NCBI GenBank assembly: GCA_043228905.1
Contig: JBHGNT010000007.1
Location: forward strand, 6,014,001-6,078,000
Source: Azolla caroliniana
Taxonomy: Eukaryota; Polypodiophyta
DNA length: 64,000 nt
Direction: 5' to 3'
Shown here: positions 15,101 to 24,241 of the stretch, piece after piece
Position numbering within the stretch: position 1 is the stretch's first letter
Layout: the number at the start of each line of letters is the position of its first letter
Notes under the pieces: model-generated
What the model saw: the letters and a program-made list of their open reading frames with translations, nothing else
The model's database searches: none
What the model was told of the DNA's origin: nothing
Made by a program: the position numbers and the translations under genes

Positions 15101-15738
15101 CCGCTCGCGGGTCGTGTTGTGGCCGACCACCTCTTATCATGTTGTCGGCACACCCGTTCTACTTCGGGCCACTCCTCGGTGAGACCATGCGCCCCATAAT
15201 CGTCTTGAAGCTCGATCATGATGTCCATCCTCTCCTCATGATGGACCGTCTTCAAAAATAGGAGGACTTTGTCCGCCCCCACCGATCTTCGTTCCCACTC
15301 CGAGAGTTGAGAGAAACGACGCTCGAACTCTCGGAATGCCTCTATCGCGCTCCGATGGCGCCTCGCCGACGCCACCCACCGATCGAACTCTCGCCGACCT
15401 CTTACCTCCGATTCCGCGCACCCGTATGCCTCCATTAGAGCCCCTTCAAAGGACTCCCACGATTCGTGAGCTTCTTGGAGCTCCTTGACCTCCTCGTACT
15501 TTGATGCGGCCGCCGCTCGACGAAAGAACTCTAGCCTCGTCGCTTCGTCCACGCCCATCCCCGTCATTTCCGCATCGTAGGCTCTCAAAAATTTTGGGAC
15601 CTCCTTCCCATCGAACCGGCCGACTAGACGGACCACCCTTTCGACCGCTTGTTGAGCCGCCTCTCGCCTCGCCCTCTTCCGTCCGGCGTCCATCAAGATC
15701 TTTGTCATCATCTCCTCGAAGTCGAAGCCTTCTTCCAT
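12145..15738 (-). CDS. Gag-type protein of the non-autonomous LTR element, 1197 aa
   Basis: A single intact frame starting 42 bp after the 5' LTR. Residues about 1-200 look like a retrotransposon capsid: the helical segment FDGKEVPKFLRAYD, then FFRRAAAASKYEEVKEL, WESFEGALMEAYG and FREFERRFSQL. The rest is long, charged and low in complexity. It contains about seven degenerate copies of a roughly 30-residue unit, the clearest being TFHTPALEASAVGPSAGTRP followed by a Gly-rich run and an acidic stretch. A short RLRLRLRLQ run comes from (CGTAAC)n at 13628-13655. No zinc knuckle or enzyme domain was found. The last 8 codons lie in the 3' LTR. An intact frame of this length in a recently duplicated element suggests the protein is under selection. 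The capsid role is inferred from shape and position, not from a clear family match. Confidence 0.82.
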   Translation of the reverse strand: MEEGFDFEEMMTKILMDAGRKRARREAAQQAVERVVRLVGRFDGKEVPKFLRAYDAEMTGMGVDEATRLEFFRRAAAASKYEEVKELQEAHESWESFEGALMEAYGCAESEVRGRREFDRWVASARRHRSAIEAFREFERRFSQLSEWERRSVGADKVLLFLKTVHHEERMDIMIELQDDYGAHGLTEEWPEVERVCRQHDKRWSATTRPASGGEERAVGGYTPPPEESSMHDQPEEYDFEALVWEACEIVTAKIEAGRAYDGDMGEGAEQATLLPCGEATAMEAGNYGFGTRWPETSSREETSVGVATFHTPALEASAVGPSAGTRPRATDGGGGKADNRDKDETGEEEAAASILDACETEDGVATDDDVRMEMATDERSGGVATFHTPVLETPAPGPRAGERPRVTDGGGGKAGNRNDDDIGEGAERATLSSCGEWTAKDEAGDYKAESATSKVGGRFGARRPKTSSGEEASGGAATFHTPALEASAVGLSAGTRPRTTGGGGGKAGKQNEAENGEEEVVASILEAYGIGDGGAADNDVRTKAATETTSGGAGSLPTPILETPMAGPSAGMRLSATGGDGGKAGNGNEKEDWSGRRQDPLTPGPETSAVVLECQRETGEMGGDREEVRPGESAYEDEYAGPGMGVYGGSDGEDRSGNEERVGNRPDRNTARKKKRVRAGEPGPNRRKPARPIGRLRLRLRLQWEPVSARWRLTGHDDHGSGEKRKQTRPSIPTLETTAVADQHKTGETAGGGKESEAGAYEVTGMDIRYEMVDGWVQDGEPVSERATATKEEKTDTEVGSTAEERDEMHAIRPMEGQDTSMPTKEPHRATEDDGRITPSRGEHEEEGGDDETWHDAREDWWEEVAYREAKTGGHEDKAREGSSTPAIETPAVGANADVRPRVADGGGEGTKATTDEGTERGIREVTENEDVCAQKNEHDITKDVCGRAGQEGVPPSETEVGEERYLSERVREEERNAKRAMRPHEGQATSTGTMVCSTAREHGKQREGEKCVMGSSKDRSTSTHSEDNTDVRGKPTEGKRGARRVGTTRCAARKRRIRRICEADKGSATAFGRTERGGKRGHRYGGPSVVGGSRKHGGRGGSGGGNDSASIVECGGSDGADGSRPFDEDGGPEGDGGLCGRGGLARSGRRSRASPRGCQGLGWPPRPKISRFAPFWHIPVDVRLGGGGCREDFRP

Positions 15739-15756
15739 CTCTTTCTCCCTTGCCGC

Positions 15757-15780
15757 CCTTCACGTCGGGTTCACCAAAGA
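15757..15780 (-). other. Primer-binding region of the gag-only element
   Basis: Directly after the 5' LTR the minus strand reads TCTTTGGTGAACCCGACGTG. The core TGGTGAACCCGACGTGAA also occurs at 63851-63868 after another LTR. I do not assign the tRNA. Confidence 0.7.
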
Positions 15781-16456
15781 TGTCGCGTTGTTACGCGCGT
15801 GCGTGGAGAAGGGCGGAACCACGAGGGTCTTGGACTAAGGAGAAGGGGAGAAGGAATAGGACTTCGGAATGGAGCTTAGCACGAGAAGAGAAAGAATGAA
15901 CAAGAGGAAGATGGAGGCCAAATGCTCAACAAGATATATTAGAACCGAAAACCGATTACAAAATGGCGGCCGCGTAGACCGCACCAAACGACTATGATAA
16001 ACCCGAAACCCTAATCCGACGAAGAAGAAAAGAAACCCTAAACCTAACGCTCGTCCTATGTGGTATACCTTTCGCACTCAAAAATAGGCAACCCCCACAA
16101 TGGTGCTCTTCCTCTCCTTTTATAGCACAAGGAGAGAAGACCGTTTACAAAAGGGTGTTACAAAATATCCCCTTTCAATCAATGGGGATATTTCCCTTGA
16201 TTTTAGGGGAGGTGGGAAGGGTGGGTCTTAACTCCCACCTCTACACGAACTACTATGTACCTATCTCTCTCTCTCACGTGGATGTGCGCGGAAAAGCACA
16301 TCACCTTTACACTTTACAAATCCTAAGGTGCATTTCTAGCACCATACTTATCACTATCGATAAATAGAAATACAACATGTTGATGTGCAACGTTGCACAT
16401 CGCGGGTTTGCTTGCTTCGCTCGGGTTTCCGCCTACGGATGAAAATCTTCACGACA
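15781..16456 (-). repeat. 5' LTR of the gag-only element
   Basis: 676 bp. On the minus strand it starts TGTCGTGAAGATTTTC and ends CGCGACA. Differences from the other copy are single substitutions. Confidence 0.95.
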
Positions 16457-16735
16457 ACGTGACAAAGGTGCTTTAGCGGTTCAACATGTTAGAAGCAAAA
16501 CCGGTTGGATCAACACTCCCGGCAAACTACAGACTATCCGGTAAGCAAAGCCTGAAGAAGAAAGCAAAGAAGACGGATATGGTGAAGGTTCCATATGCCT
16601 CTGCCGTCAGGAGCTTGATGTACGCAATGGTGTGTACTCGGCCGGACATTGGATACGTAGTCGGAGTGGTGAGCCGGTTTATGAGCAATCCCGGCAAGGA
16701 CCACTAGAACGCGGTCAAATGGATACTTCGGTACT
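16457..16735 (+). pseudogene. Rest of inner copia pol (end of RT, start of RNase H)
   Basis: Continues the frame broken at 11492 (EKYV to TKVL). It encodes the RT/RNase H linker with YASAVRSLMYAMVCTRPDI and ends abruptly at AVKWILRYL. Stops replace residues at 16472 and 16706. The RNase H domain is missing. Confidence 0.85.
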
Positions 16736-16823
16736 TGTTATTAACCATTCGGTTGTAGCAAGGAGTGCAGGCGACTTTGTGATATAGTAGATAATGTAAT
16801 AGTAAAAGAAGAGATTCTAAGCA

Positions 16824-16874
<51 letters not shown>

Positions 16875-16905
16875 CAAGAAGTTTTCATTAAAATGAAAGG
16901 AAGGA
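16736..16905. other. Unrelated filler with a (GA)n run
   Basis: About 170 bp with no match to the 5' LTR where the rest of RNase H and the 3' LTR should be. It contains a GA microsatellite (about 16827-16872). Deletion with filler capture, or conversion from another LTR, would explain it. Confidence 0.6.
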
Positions 16906-16963
16906 CCTGTTTTCTGTGATTGATCCGACGTCTCGGTTGTGGCCGGAGAGCATATTTCTATCA
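16906..16963 (+). repeat. Remnant of the 3' LTR of the inner copia element
   Basis: Matches 8199-8255, ends in TATCA and is followed by the GTTCA duplication, so the outer boundary is preserved. Confidence 0.85.
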
Positions 16964-16968
16964 GTTCA

Positions 16969-19721
16969 GTGGCCGGAAGGCCCAAGTATGTGAAGACTGC
17001 CAACTCGGGAAGCAACACCGGCTTCCATTCCCTGCCAAACAAAACCGTAGCCGTAACAAGCTTGACCTTATTCATTCGGATGTATGGGGACCGGCACAGA
17101 ACGTGAGTCTTGGCGGGAGTCGATACTTCATCTCCTTCATCGACGATTATAGTTGGCACACATGGATCTACCTCATTGAGCGGAAGAGCGAAGTCTTCGA
17201 TTGTTTCTGGAACCTCCAGAGCATGGTGGAATGGGAATCGGAGAGGAACATCAAGTGCCTGCGGTTAGATGGCGGAAAAGAATATTTTTCCGGCCAATTC
17301 AACAGTTATCTACATCAAACAGGAATTCAGAGAGAGTTCAGCTGCAGATACACACTGGAGCAAAATGGTGTGGCCGAAAGGAAGAACTGATCGCTTGTCG
17401 ATGTGGCAAGGGCAATGCTGGAAGAGAAGAGCATGCCCCATTTCTACTGGGCGGAGGTGGTCCGGACGACCGTCTACATCCAAAACCGGATCGGTGACAA
17501 GGTGTCCGCGCATGAGTTGTATTTCGGGCGCAAGCCGAATTTGAGACACCTTCGGATTTTCGGCAGCATAGCATATGTGCATGTGCCGGATGAGAAGTGG
17601 AGGAAGCTGTATGCAAAATCGGAGAAGTGCATCCTCGTCGGCTACTCACATGAGCAAAAGGGGTGTAAGTGTTATAACCCTCGGACAAAGCAGGTCCGAG
17701 TTAGCCGCGATGTTGAGTTTGATGAGACAACATCATGGTATGCCTTACCAGCTCCGACTTCTGACCCCGACCCGATACCAGAGATGAGGCTAGTGAGCCT
17801 GAACCGGTCCAGTTAGAAGATGATGAATCCGGGACTCAAGAAGAGAGTCTGAAATTGTTTCGGTTGAGTGGGCCGAACGAGAGATTGGGTGAATCCGACC
17901 AGTCGGATGAGGAATTGGCGAGTAATGAAGACTCTACCGTGCTCTCCCCGTGCAAGGAACCGAGGAGACGGTTCACCCGCAAAGAGAAGGGGAAGAAGAA
18001 GGTGCCAGATTATGAAACCGGTAATGATGAGTCGGATCGGAGCGGATCCGACTCCGGAAAGGAAAATGACGGTTCTTCGGCACCAAAGACCGAACCGGCC
18101 AAGAAGGGCCTCAAACCGGGTAACGATGGGTTACGTCAGTCAACCCGCCAGAAGGAACCTGTTAAGCGGTACGGGTACAATGAGTACATGGCGCATCACT
18201 ACGCATACATGACCAAGGTGGCGGAAGTGCGTGAGCCGGAGAGCTACGTAGAAGCGACAAAGGACGCACATTGGCGTGCCGCTTTGGAAGAAGAGATGCG
18301 GGCACTTGATGCCAACGCGACATGGGACCTGGTTGACCCTCCCCGTCACTGTAAACCGATCGGATGCAAGTGGGTGTACAAGGTAAAGTACAACGCCGAC
18401 GGTTCAGTTAACTGGTACAAGGCCCGATTAGTGGCGAAGGGATACACGCAGACCCACGGAATCGACTACGACGAGACCTTCGCTCCGGTAGCGAAGATGA
18501 CAATGGTTCTTGTGGTGCTGGTAGTTGCAGCGGCAAGGGGGTGGCATCTTCACCAGATGGATGTGAAGAATGCATTTCTTCAAGGTGATCTTGAAGAAGA
18601 GGTCTTTATGACACAACCCCCCGGTTTCCAGACAGAGATGAACAAGTCGGTTGTATGCCAGTTGAAGAAGTCACTTTATGGCTTGAAGCAAGCCCCTCGA
18701 TCTTGGAATGCGAAGATCACGCACCGATTGCGTAAGATGGGGTTTGCAGCCTCCAAGTCTGACTCTTCATTGTTCATCTGGCAAGGTCTGGACGGTTCAA
18801 TTTGCATCTTGTTGTATGTTGATGATCTAGTCATTACCGGACCCGAACTCGAGGAAATTAGCCGAGTCAAGTCCCAGTTGTCAGATGCATTTGAGATGAA
18901 GGAACTGGGAGACCTTAATTATTTCCTTGGGATTGAGGTGATCCGAACCCCCGACGGCATATTGCTCTCACAACAACACTATGTGTTGAATATGTTGTAC
19001 AAGTTCGGCATGACGGAATGCCGACCTATCTCTACTCCCCTGGACTGGAACCAGAAGCTCCGTCTCGACTCCGGACCGGCCTGCGATGAGAAACGGTTCC
19101 GACAAATTGTCGGAAGCCTTATATATTTGACCATCACCTGACCTGACATCAGCTATCTAGTTGGTGTGATTAGCCAATTCAATGCAGAAGCCGACCGTAG
19201 AGCATCTTCAATGCGCGCACCGAATACTGCGGTATGTGAGCGGCACGAAGGACCGGGGACTGTTATACCGGCGAGGTATAACCGAAGAGCTGGTCGGTTA
19301 CACGGATGTCGACTAGGCCGACGATGCATCAGATCGCCGATCAACCTTTGGCTATATGTTTTCCCTAGGTAGCGTGGCTGTTGCGTGGAGCAGCAAAAAG
19401 TAGCCAACAGTTGCTCTGTCGAGCACTGAGGCTGAGTATCGGGGCGCTACCATCGCCACCTGTGAAGCCATTTGGCTTTAGCGACTGGTGCAAGACCTGT
19501 GGATTGGGGTGCCGACTCCGATCCTGATCTACTGCGACAACATAAGCAGCATGCAGCTCAGCAAGAACCTTGTATTCCATGCTCGCACAAAGCACATAGA
19601 AGTGCACTATCACTTCGTGCGTGAGCGTGTCCTGAGCGGTGAGGTCAAACTTCAGTATGTTCACATGGATCGGCAAGTTGCCGACATCTTCACCAAACCA
19701 CTCGGATTGGACAAGTTGTAG
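16969..19721 (+). pseudogene. Pol of the outer copia element (integrase, RT, RNase H)
   Basis: Second half of the split pol. The integrase has the CX2C end of its zinc finger (CEDCQLGKQH), then HSDVWGP, RLDGGKEY and NGVAERKN, so the DDE triad is kept. A TGA at 17389 replaces the Arg after RKN, and a TAG lies near 17814. The RT spans about 18240-18950, with WVYKVKYNADG, KNAFLQGDLEEE and an intact YVDD. A stop at 19139-19141, frameshifts near 19180 and further stops break RNase H, whose parts remain recognisable (SSTEAEYRGA, TKHIEVHYHFVRE, ADIFTKPLGLDKL). Confidence 0.9.
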
Positions 19722-20402
19722 CACTTCACCGAAATGCTTGGTGTTCAACATCTCGACGTGCCACACTTGAGGGGGAGAACGGGCAAAGACACCGGAACGG
19801 GCAAAGGCAAAGAGACTGCTCATTGCGCCGGTGAGGGAAGAACCGATAAAGGGAGAGACAAGAAGAAGAAAGGAGATGAGTCGACAATGGAAGTCGACAC
19901 ATCCGAACAAGTCGGAACAAGCGACAACGTCGATAGAGTCAAGAAGGATAGAGCCGACCAAAAGAAGAAGGCCAAGACCCGGACATGGTCCGATGTGGTG
20001 AAGGGCCTCGAATAGGAAGACGAATCGGGAGCGACCAATTTGGACAAGAGCTGGAACAAATCGGAGACAGTCGATTTGGTTCAACAGACAGATTTGGAAG
20101 AATCGGATCAATTCAAGGCCAAGAGGACGAGAAGGCAGCGAAAGTCGACGCCAACACGAAGGAATCGGCGAACCGACACGCGCCGAACTCACAACAATGA
20201 GGGAGCTGAATTGGGCCCGTTGAGCAGACAAGCCGATCGAGGAGGTCAAGGTGGGTAGAACAAGAGGGGTCGCGGCAAACAAAACCGGACCGAACGAGGA
20301 GCGCAAGCAAGGCGGAGTGACGCCAGAAGGAGCCGGGCAGAAGGACCGGTTGCCACAGACATTGACACTACGACCGGACCTCAAGTTGAGCTTGAGGGGG
20401 AG
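19722..20402 (+). other. Segment between pol and 3' LTR of the outer copia element
   Basis: About 680 bp. It contains two copies of the purine tract CTTGAGGGGGAG (19766-19777 and 20391-20402); only the second abuts the LTR. Between them lies a Lys/Asp/Glu-rich open frame (from 19734 to 20015, 93 codons) ending in WSDVVKGLE, without a domain I recognise. Either a captured or duplicated segment, or normal long 3' leader sequence of this lineage. Confidence 0.6.
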
Positions 20403-20798
20403 TGTTGAGCGGCAAGCTCAATTGGAGCCAGATCGGCTGAATAAGCCTGAGCCGGTGAGCGAGACGGATCAGTGAGCTGGTGAACAAAAGATCCAGTTAG
20501 CCGGACCCATCAGTAACCGGAAGCCTAGTAGCAGCTAGACTACTAGGGAGTTAATACTCTCGTAGTTAGTTCAGACGCTCGAGTGAGCATTGAAGTACAA
20601 CGTACTTCTGTCAGTTCGTATGGACTTGTATAAAAGTGTTTGCTGAACACATACTATGTACATAGTGTTGATATAATTTTTAAATAGTGATTCTTGTTCT
20701 GCTATCTCTCTGTCTCTCCCGCGTACTGTTAAGCTCTCCATTAAATTTGTTCTCTGTTTTCTATTTTCTATTGCTTCCGCACACTATTTGTTTTTACA
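20403..20798 (+). repeat. 3' LTR of the outer copia element
   Basis: 396 bp from TGTTGAGCGG to ACA, after a purine tract. TATA box TATAAAAG at 20629-20636. It is the complete copy against which the 5' LTR appears truncated. Confidence 0.92.
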
Positions 20799-21603
20799 AT
20801 GGTTCACCAAGAAGCAAAAGGGGGAGGGCTAAATGTGAAAGTGTTTTTAGAATTCAAGGTATTGAAGTCTACAAGAATATAAGGTATGGAGCATTCACAT
20901 CCGGAGGTCAAGAACACGAACCAAGGTCTTGAGGATAAGTCAAACAAAAAGCAAGACACGTGGAGAAAAGTAAAAGAAGAAAAAAGAGGGCCACCAAAAC
21001 ACAGTTTGAAACGAACGCTTATAAATCTTTCGTTTGGAAGCCGAATATAGAGTTCAAATATGGGTTAGAAACCTCGTGAAGTCAGTTATCTGTATCTTTT
21101 TAAATCACTAAATTTGGAGCTCGGATGAGGGAGATATGACTATTAGAAGATTGTTGTGTCATAGCTAAGCATAGGAGATGGAAAAGCTCTAAAAAAAGTG
21201 TGGAAAAGAAAGCAAGGGAAACTTATCTAGTAGAGGAGAACTTCATATAAAGAAAGAAGAGTAAGGTGGTGTTGAGGGGTCTCTTTCTTGTGGTGATTTC
21301 TTTCCCATTCATGTAGTGTTGTTTGAATTCTTATGAATAGATATTTGTAGTTGTATCTTCTTTTTCTCTTCCTTCTTTCATGATCAATAGATCTTTGTAG
21401 TTTTAGATTTATATATCTTCTTTATCTTTTCTTTCTATCATCACTCTTTCAATATGTACTTTCTCCGGTTGTTGTCAAGGAGTTCAACTTAGATGACATG
21501 GTCATTGAGTTACAAAAGTATTTAATATTGTTATGTTACTCATATATTTGTTTGTTCTTTTGCATTGATGACTGACTTCACATTTCATATTTTTTTCTTA
21601 GTC
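20799..21603. other. AT-rich flank, no gene seen
   Basis: I see no coding frame and no clear repeat boundary. The stretch leads into the methyltransferase-like remnant. Confidence 0.5.
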
Positions 21604-23001
21604 ACAAAGTATACGTAAAGATTCAAGAATTGATGATGTCAAAATTGAGCCTGCCAACATGGGAAGAAGTTGAACAAGCATGCCCAATAACATCATCATA
21701 TAAGGCATTGGAAGAATACTTCATCGTGTTCAGATAATGGGTATGTGTCATTTCAATTTGAATAGATTGATTTTTATGTTGTTTCCTTACAAAATCAATA
21801 CTTGCAAAAACCACCTCGATCAAAGAAAGTTAGTGATAGTAATGATGACATTCCAAGATCGTTCATCATGTACTTAGAATGTGCTAAGTATGAAAAGAGA
21901 ATGACAAAGGGAAAGGAGTTGGAATTGTCGGAAGACTCGAAGGCAACGAAATGTTTTTTGCATAGAGTTGATCCTTTCAAACAATTACATTATAGTGCAT
22001 TTAATGGAGAAGTGGTGAATATGCTCGAGCTATTACCGAAAAGTCACTACACATTGCTTGTTGTTGACATACCATATGGATTTCGGATCACAGAATCCAT
22101 GTACATCATTGAGTTGACCTTGGCCCCGTTATGGAGAATTGTCATATTTCACAGCATGGGTCAATCGTTATTAGTCACAATTGCTCTGAAGTCATGGTGT
22201 CATGCCATAGAACACATGCATTGGTGTGTTACACATTTTTTCACAATACGTTATTAAAAATCTTGTTCTTATATGTTGCAAATTACATGTAGCCCCGACG
22301 ACTGTATGGTTAGTGCAGTTGAACATCTTTGTGTGGGTTACTACGATTCAATAACAAAGAAAAAGGCTCGAGCACATGTTAATGAACGCAATGTGATCAA
22401 TTATATCATGTGCCTAGTTGTGATGATTAAATTATGACATGTTTCCGGTGATACGAGTCTTGTGAACCCTTATCAAAAACCTCAAAGATTAATCAATTGC
22501 CTCACCGAGCTCTTCTCGAACCCAGATGATTGGGTTCTAGATTTGTTCTCTGGCAAAAGTATATAATATAAATTTACTCAAATTCATTTAGATTAAGTTA
22601 TAGACTATAATTCTTATTTTGACTTGTTCACTTCCATTCCACTATCAGGTACTACTACAACTTGTGCATTAAAGATGTTTCGAAACTGTGTTGCATTGGA
22701 GAAGGACCCTGAACAAGTAAACTTCATCAAAAAGAGGATCCAAGGTATTTGGGACTGTCCCGATCAAGATCAAGAAGTTGGAGCCAAGCACATCAATGAA
22801 ACAGAGAGGTTCCAGATAACTTCAAGCGAACCAATGGAACCAATAGATGAAGAAGTAGGGGACATTGTGGACCTAGAAGAGGTATCAGAGTCTGAACATA
22901 TGCACGATTCAAGGGAGCATGTAGGTGATGCTAATGAGGACAATCTAGAACAATCAACTCTTCCGGAAGAGCCCGCCATACCGAACTTACTTATAAATTG
23001 A
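21604..23001 (+). pseudogene. Beta-class DNA methyltransferase-like gene, decayed
   Basis: Resembles SAM-dependent amino-methyltransferases (N4-cytosine/N6-adenine type) with motif IV before motif I, the beta order. Four exon-like blocks are seen. The first, about 21604-21741 (SLPTWEEVEQACPITSSYKA), has one stop. The second, about 21797-22257, has the motif IV-like VVDIPYGFRI. The third, about 22292-22570, reads NPYQKPQRLINCLTELFS, then motif I WVLDLFSGK. The fourth, about 22649-23001, is joined after a GTATAT...CAG intron and reads STTTTCALKM, then motif II-like ALEKDPEQVNFIKKRI and an acidic tail. A stop near 22436 and the stop in the first block indicate decay, unless the splicing differs. 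Motif IV DIPY departs from DPPY/SPPY. No transposon features adjoin it except the LTR 800 bp upstream. Confidence 0.68.
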
Positions 23002-23707
23002 TCTATTTGGCGAACTATATAATTTGAGGAATATTAAATGTTAATTTTTGACTTGTGACTTCTTTGTATATTTGAACAATATTAATCCTCAAAGTTTTAG
23101 TTTGTTTCACCATTGCATTTCCTCATTTCTTGAACAAAATATTTAAGTATAAATTGTATATATATACAAATTGTCTATAGGCTCTTTCTTAGTTTGGGGT
23201 ATTCACATGATATTATACTTGGTAATTAGTTGTAGTATGATTGGATAGTTAAATTTGTTCTATGATATTACACATGGAAGGTGTCATTTGACATTGGTTG
23301 CAAGGTTGTTGATTTCAAATTGTATCATTTTACTTGGTAGATAACTACCACTTTCATAAATTACTTTGTGATGTATTATATGTAAATGTACGATAGAATT
23401 ATCATTGTACCATTTCCAAAAGTGGGGTACTATTTTTATATTTGGCACAATTATGGTTAATAAAATTCAACTTACATGGAATTCTGCTCTGTAATTTAGA
23501 ATTGGATACCAAAACAAGCGATATGGAATTCACATCTTGTCATGAAATGATTTAGTTCTAAATTCCGCTATATTTTAAGAAACCATGTATGCATGTGTCG
23601 TACCTTTTTGAAAGTCTGCTAAAATAAGGCATTTTTTAACATCTCACCAAGATGAGAAAAAGAGAATGCAACGTATTGCCTGTTTCAAATGTCCCAGTGT
23701 TTTGTAG
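23002..23707. other. AT-rich spacer, no gene seen
   Basis: Low-complexity AT-rich sequence following the methyltransferase-like remnant. Nothing else is supported. Confidence 0.5.
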
Positions 23708-23896
23708 TTTATTGACCTTGGCCTCTTTGTGATAGTTAGGTCAATCCAACCTCGAGAACTTAGAGATTCGTGGCGTTGCCATTTGCGATTGGTGTTGGAC
23801 ATGCCAACACCAAGCTGGGATTATATTATTGCCAACGATAGGGCTATGGTGTCCAAGGAGAAATGGCTTCGAGACCATGACATGATGCCACTTTAA
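23708..23896 (+). CDS. Possible terminal exon of an unknown gene
   Basis: Open for 62 codons ending TAA, with balanced, protein-like composition (RELRDSWRCHLRLVLDMP, then TPSWDYIIANDRAMVSKEKW) unlike the AT-rich surroundings. GATAG or GTTAG near 23735 could be an acceptor. No family is recognised and no upstream exon was found. It could also be a fragment of a transposon protein. Confidence 0.25.
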   Translation, partial: FIDLGLFVIVRSIQPRELRDSWRCHLRLVLDMPTPSWDYIIANDRAMVSKEKWLRDHDMMPL

Positions 23897-24016
23897 TTGA
23901 ACGTTGTAAGTTGACTCTTCATCATTGCTCGTATAAACCCCTCTAAAATCAAAACCATCACTACATTCTTCTTCTTTTGGGTTAGTTGATAATGTGGTGC
24001 CCCCCCTCCCCCCTTT

Positions 24017-24029
24017 TCCTATAAAAGGA
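24017..24029 (+). promoter_or_regulatory. TATA-box-like core promoter
   Basis: CCTATAAAAGGAGG follows a C-rich run and precedes a CT-rich, leader-like stretch. It might be a host promoter or the U3 of an old LTR. The sequence is interrupted at 24242 by the deleted copia element, so no product can be assigned. Confidence 0.35.
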
Positions 24030-24241
24030 GGACGAGAGGGCTCATTTTAGCTCTCAACTTTTTTGGGAGGAGGAGACTTTGGCCTTCATCATCTTCTTCT
24101 TCATCTCCACCGTTCGTGAGTTAGTTCTCATCGATTCATGTATTCGTCTTCGGTTCATGTGCTTATGTTCGATTGTCATCTTCGGTGTACAAGGGTTCGT
24201 TGCTCGGTGTTTGGATTTAGTCTCGTCTTGAAGAGCATTCA

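Larger units (their letters stand above)
11493..16456 (-). mobile_element. Young gag-only LTR element (innermost layer of nest 1)
   Basis: 4964 bp with two 676-bp LTRs (11493-12168 and 15781-16456) and the 4-bp flanking repeat ACGT (11489-11492, 16457-16460). Removing it restores the host pol frame. By eye the LTRs differ at about 6 of 676 positions. The element reads on the minus strand: 5' LTR, primer-binding region (TTTGGTGAACCCGACGTGAA), one long gag-type frame, purine tract (GGTGGGGGCGGA), 3' LTR. There is no protease, integrase, RT or RNase H. It is GC-rich, unlike its surroundings. A non-autonomous element depending on a helper is the best reading. Confidence 0.92.
7632..16963 (+). mobile_element. 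Inner Ty1/copia element inserted in the outer one
   Basis: Bounded by TGTTAGG at 7632 and TATCA at 16963, with a perfect 5-bp target duplication GTTCA (7627-7631 and 16964-16968). It has a full 5' LTR, primer-binding site, gag and pol. The pol is split at 11492 by a third element. The 3' LTR has collapsed to its last 58 bp. It is defective: stops in gag, in the protease motif (TGA in place of the Gly codon of DSG) and in integrase, and the RT metal site reads YVDN. Confidence 0.93.
5691..20798 (+). mobile_element. Outer Ty1/copia LTR retrotransposon (nest 1), disrupted
   Basis: Flanked by related LTRs (5691-6039 and 20403-20798). A primer-binding site follows the left LTR, and a purine tract precedes the right one. 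Gag, protease, integrase, reverse transcriptase and RNase H follow in copia order. The frame is split at 7631 by a second copia element, and resumes at 16969 exactly in register once the insert and one GTTCA copy are removed. By eye the LTRs differ at about 25 of 339 positions, so this is the oldest layer. It is non-functional: there are a gag frameshift, several stops and a broken RNase H. The target duplication cannot be seen because about 48 bp of the left LTR end are missing. Confidence 0.93.

Noticed and set aside
12089-15899. Plus-strand Pro/Ser/Arg-rich open frames up to 349 codons
   Set aside because: Antisense shadows of the GC-rich gag frame on the minus strand; composition follows from the reverse complement.
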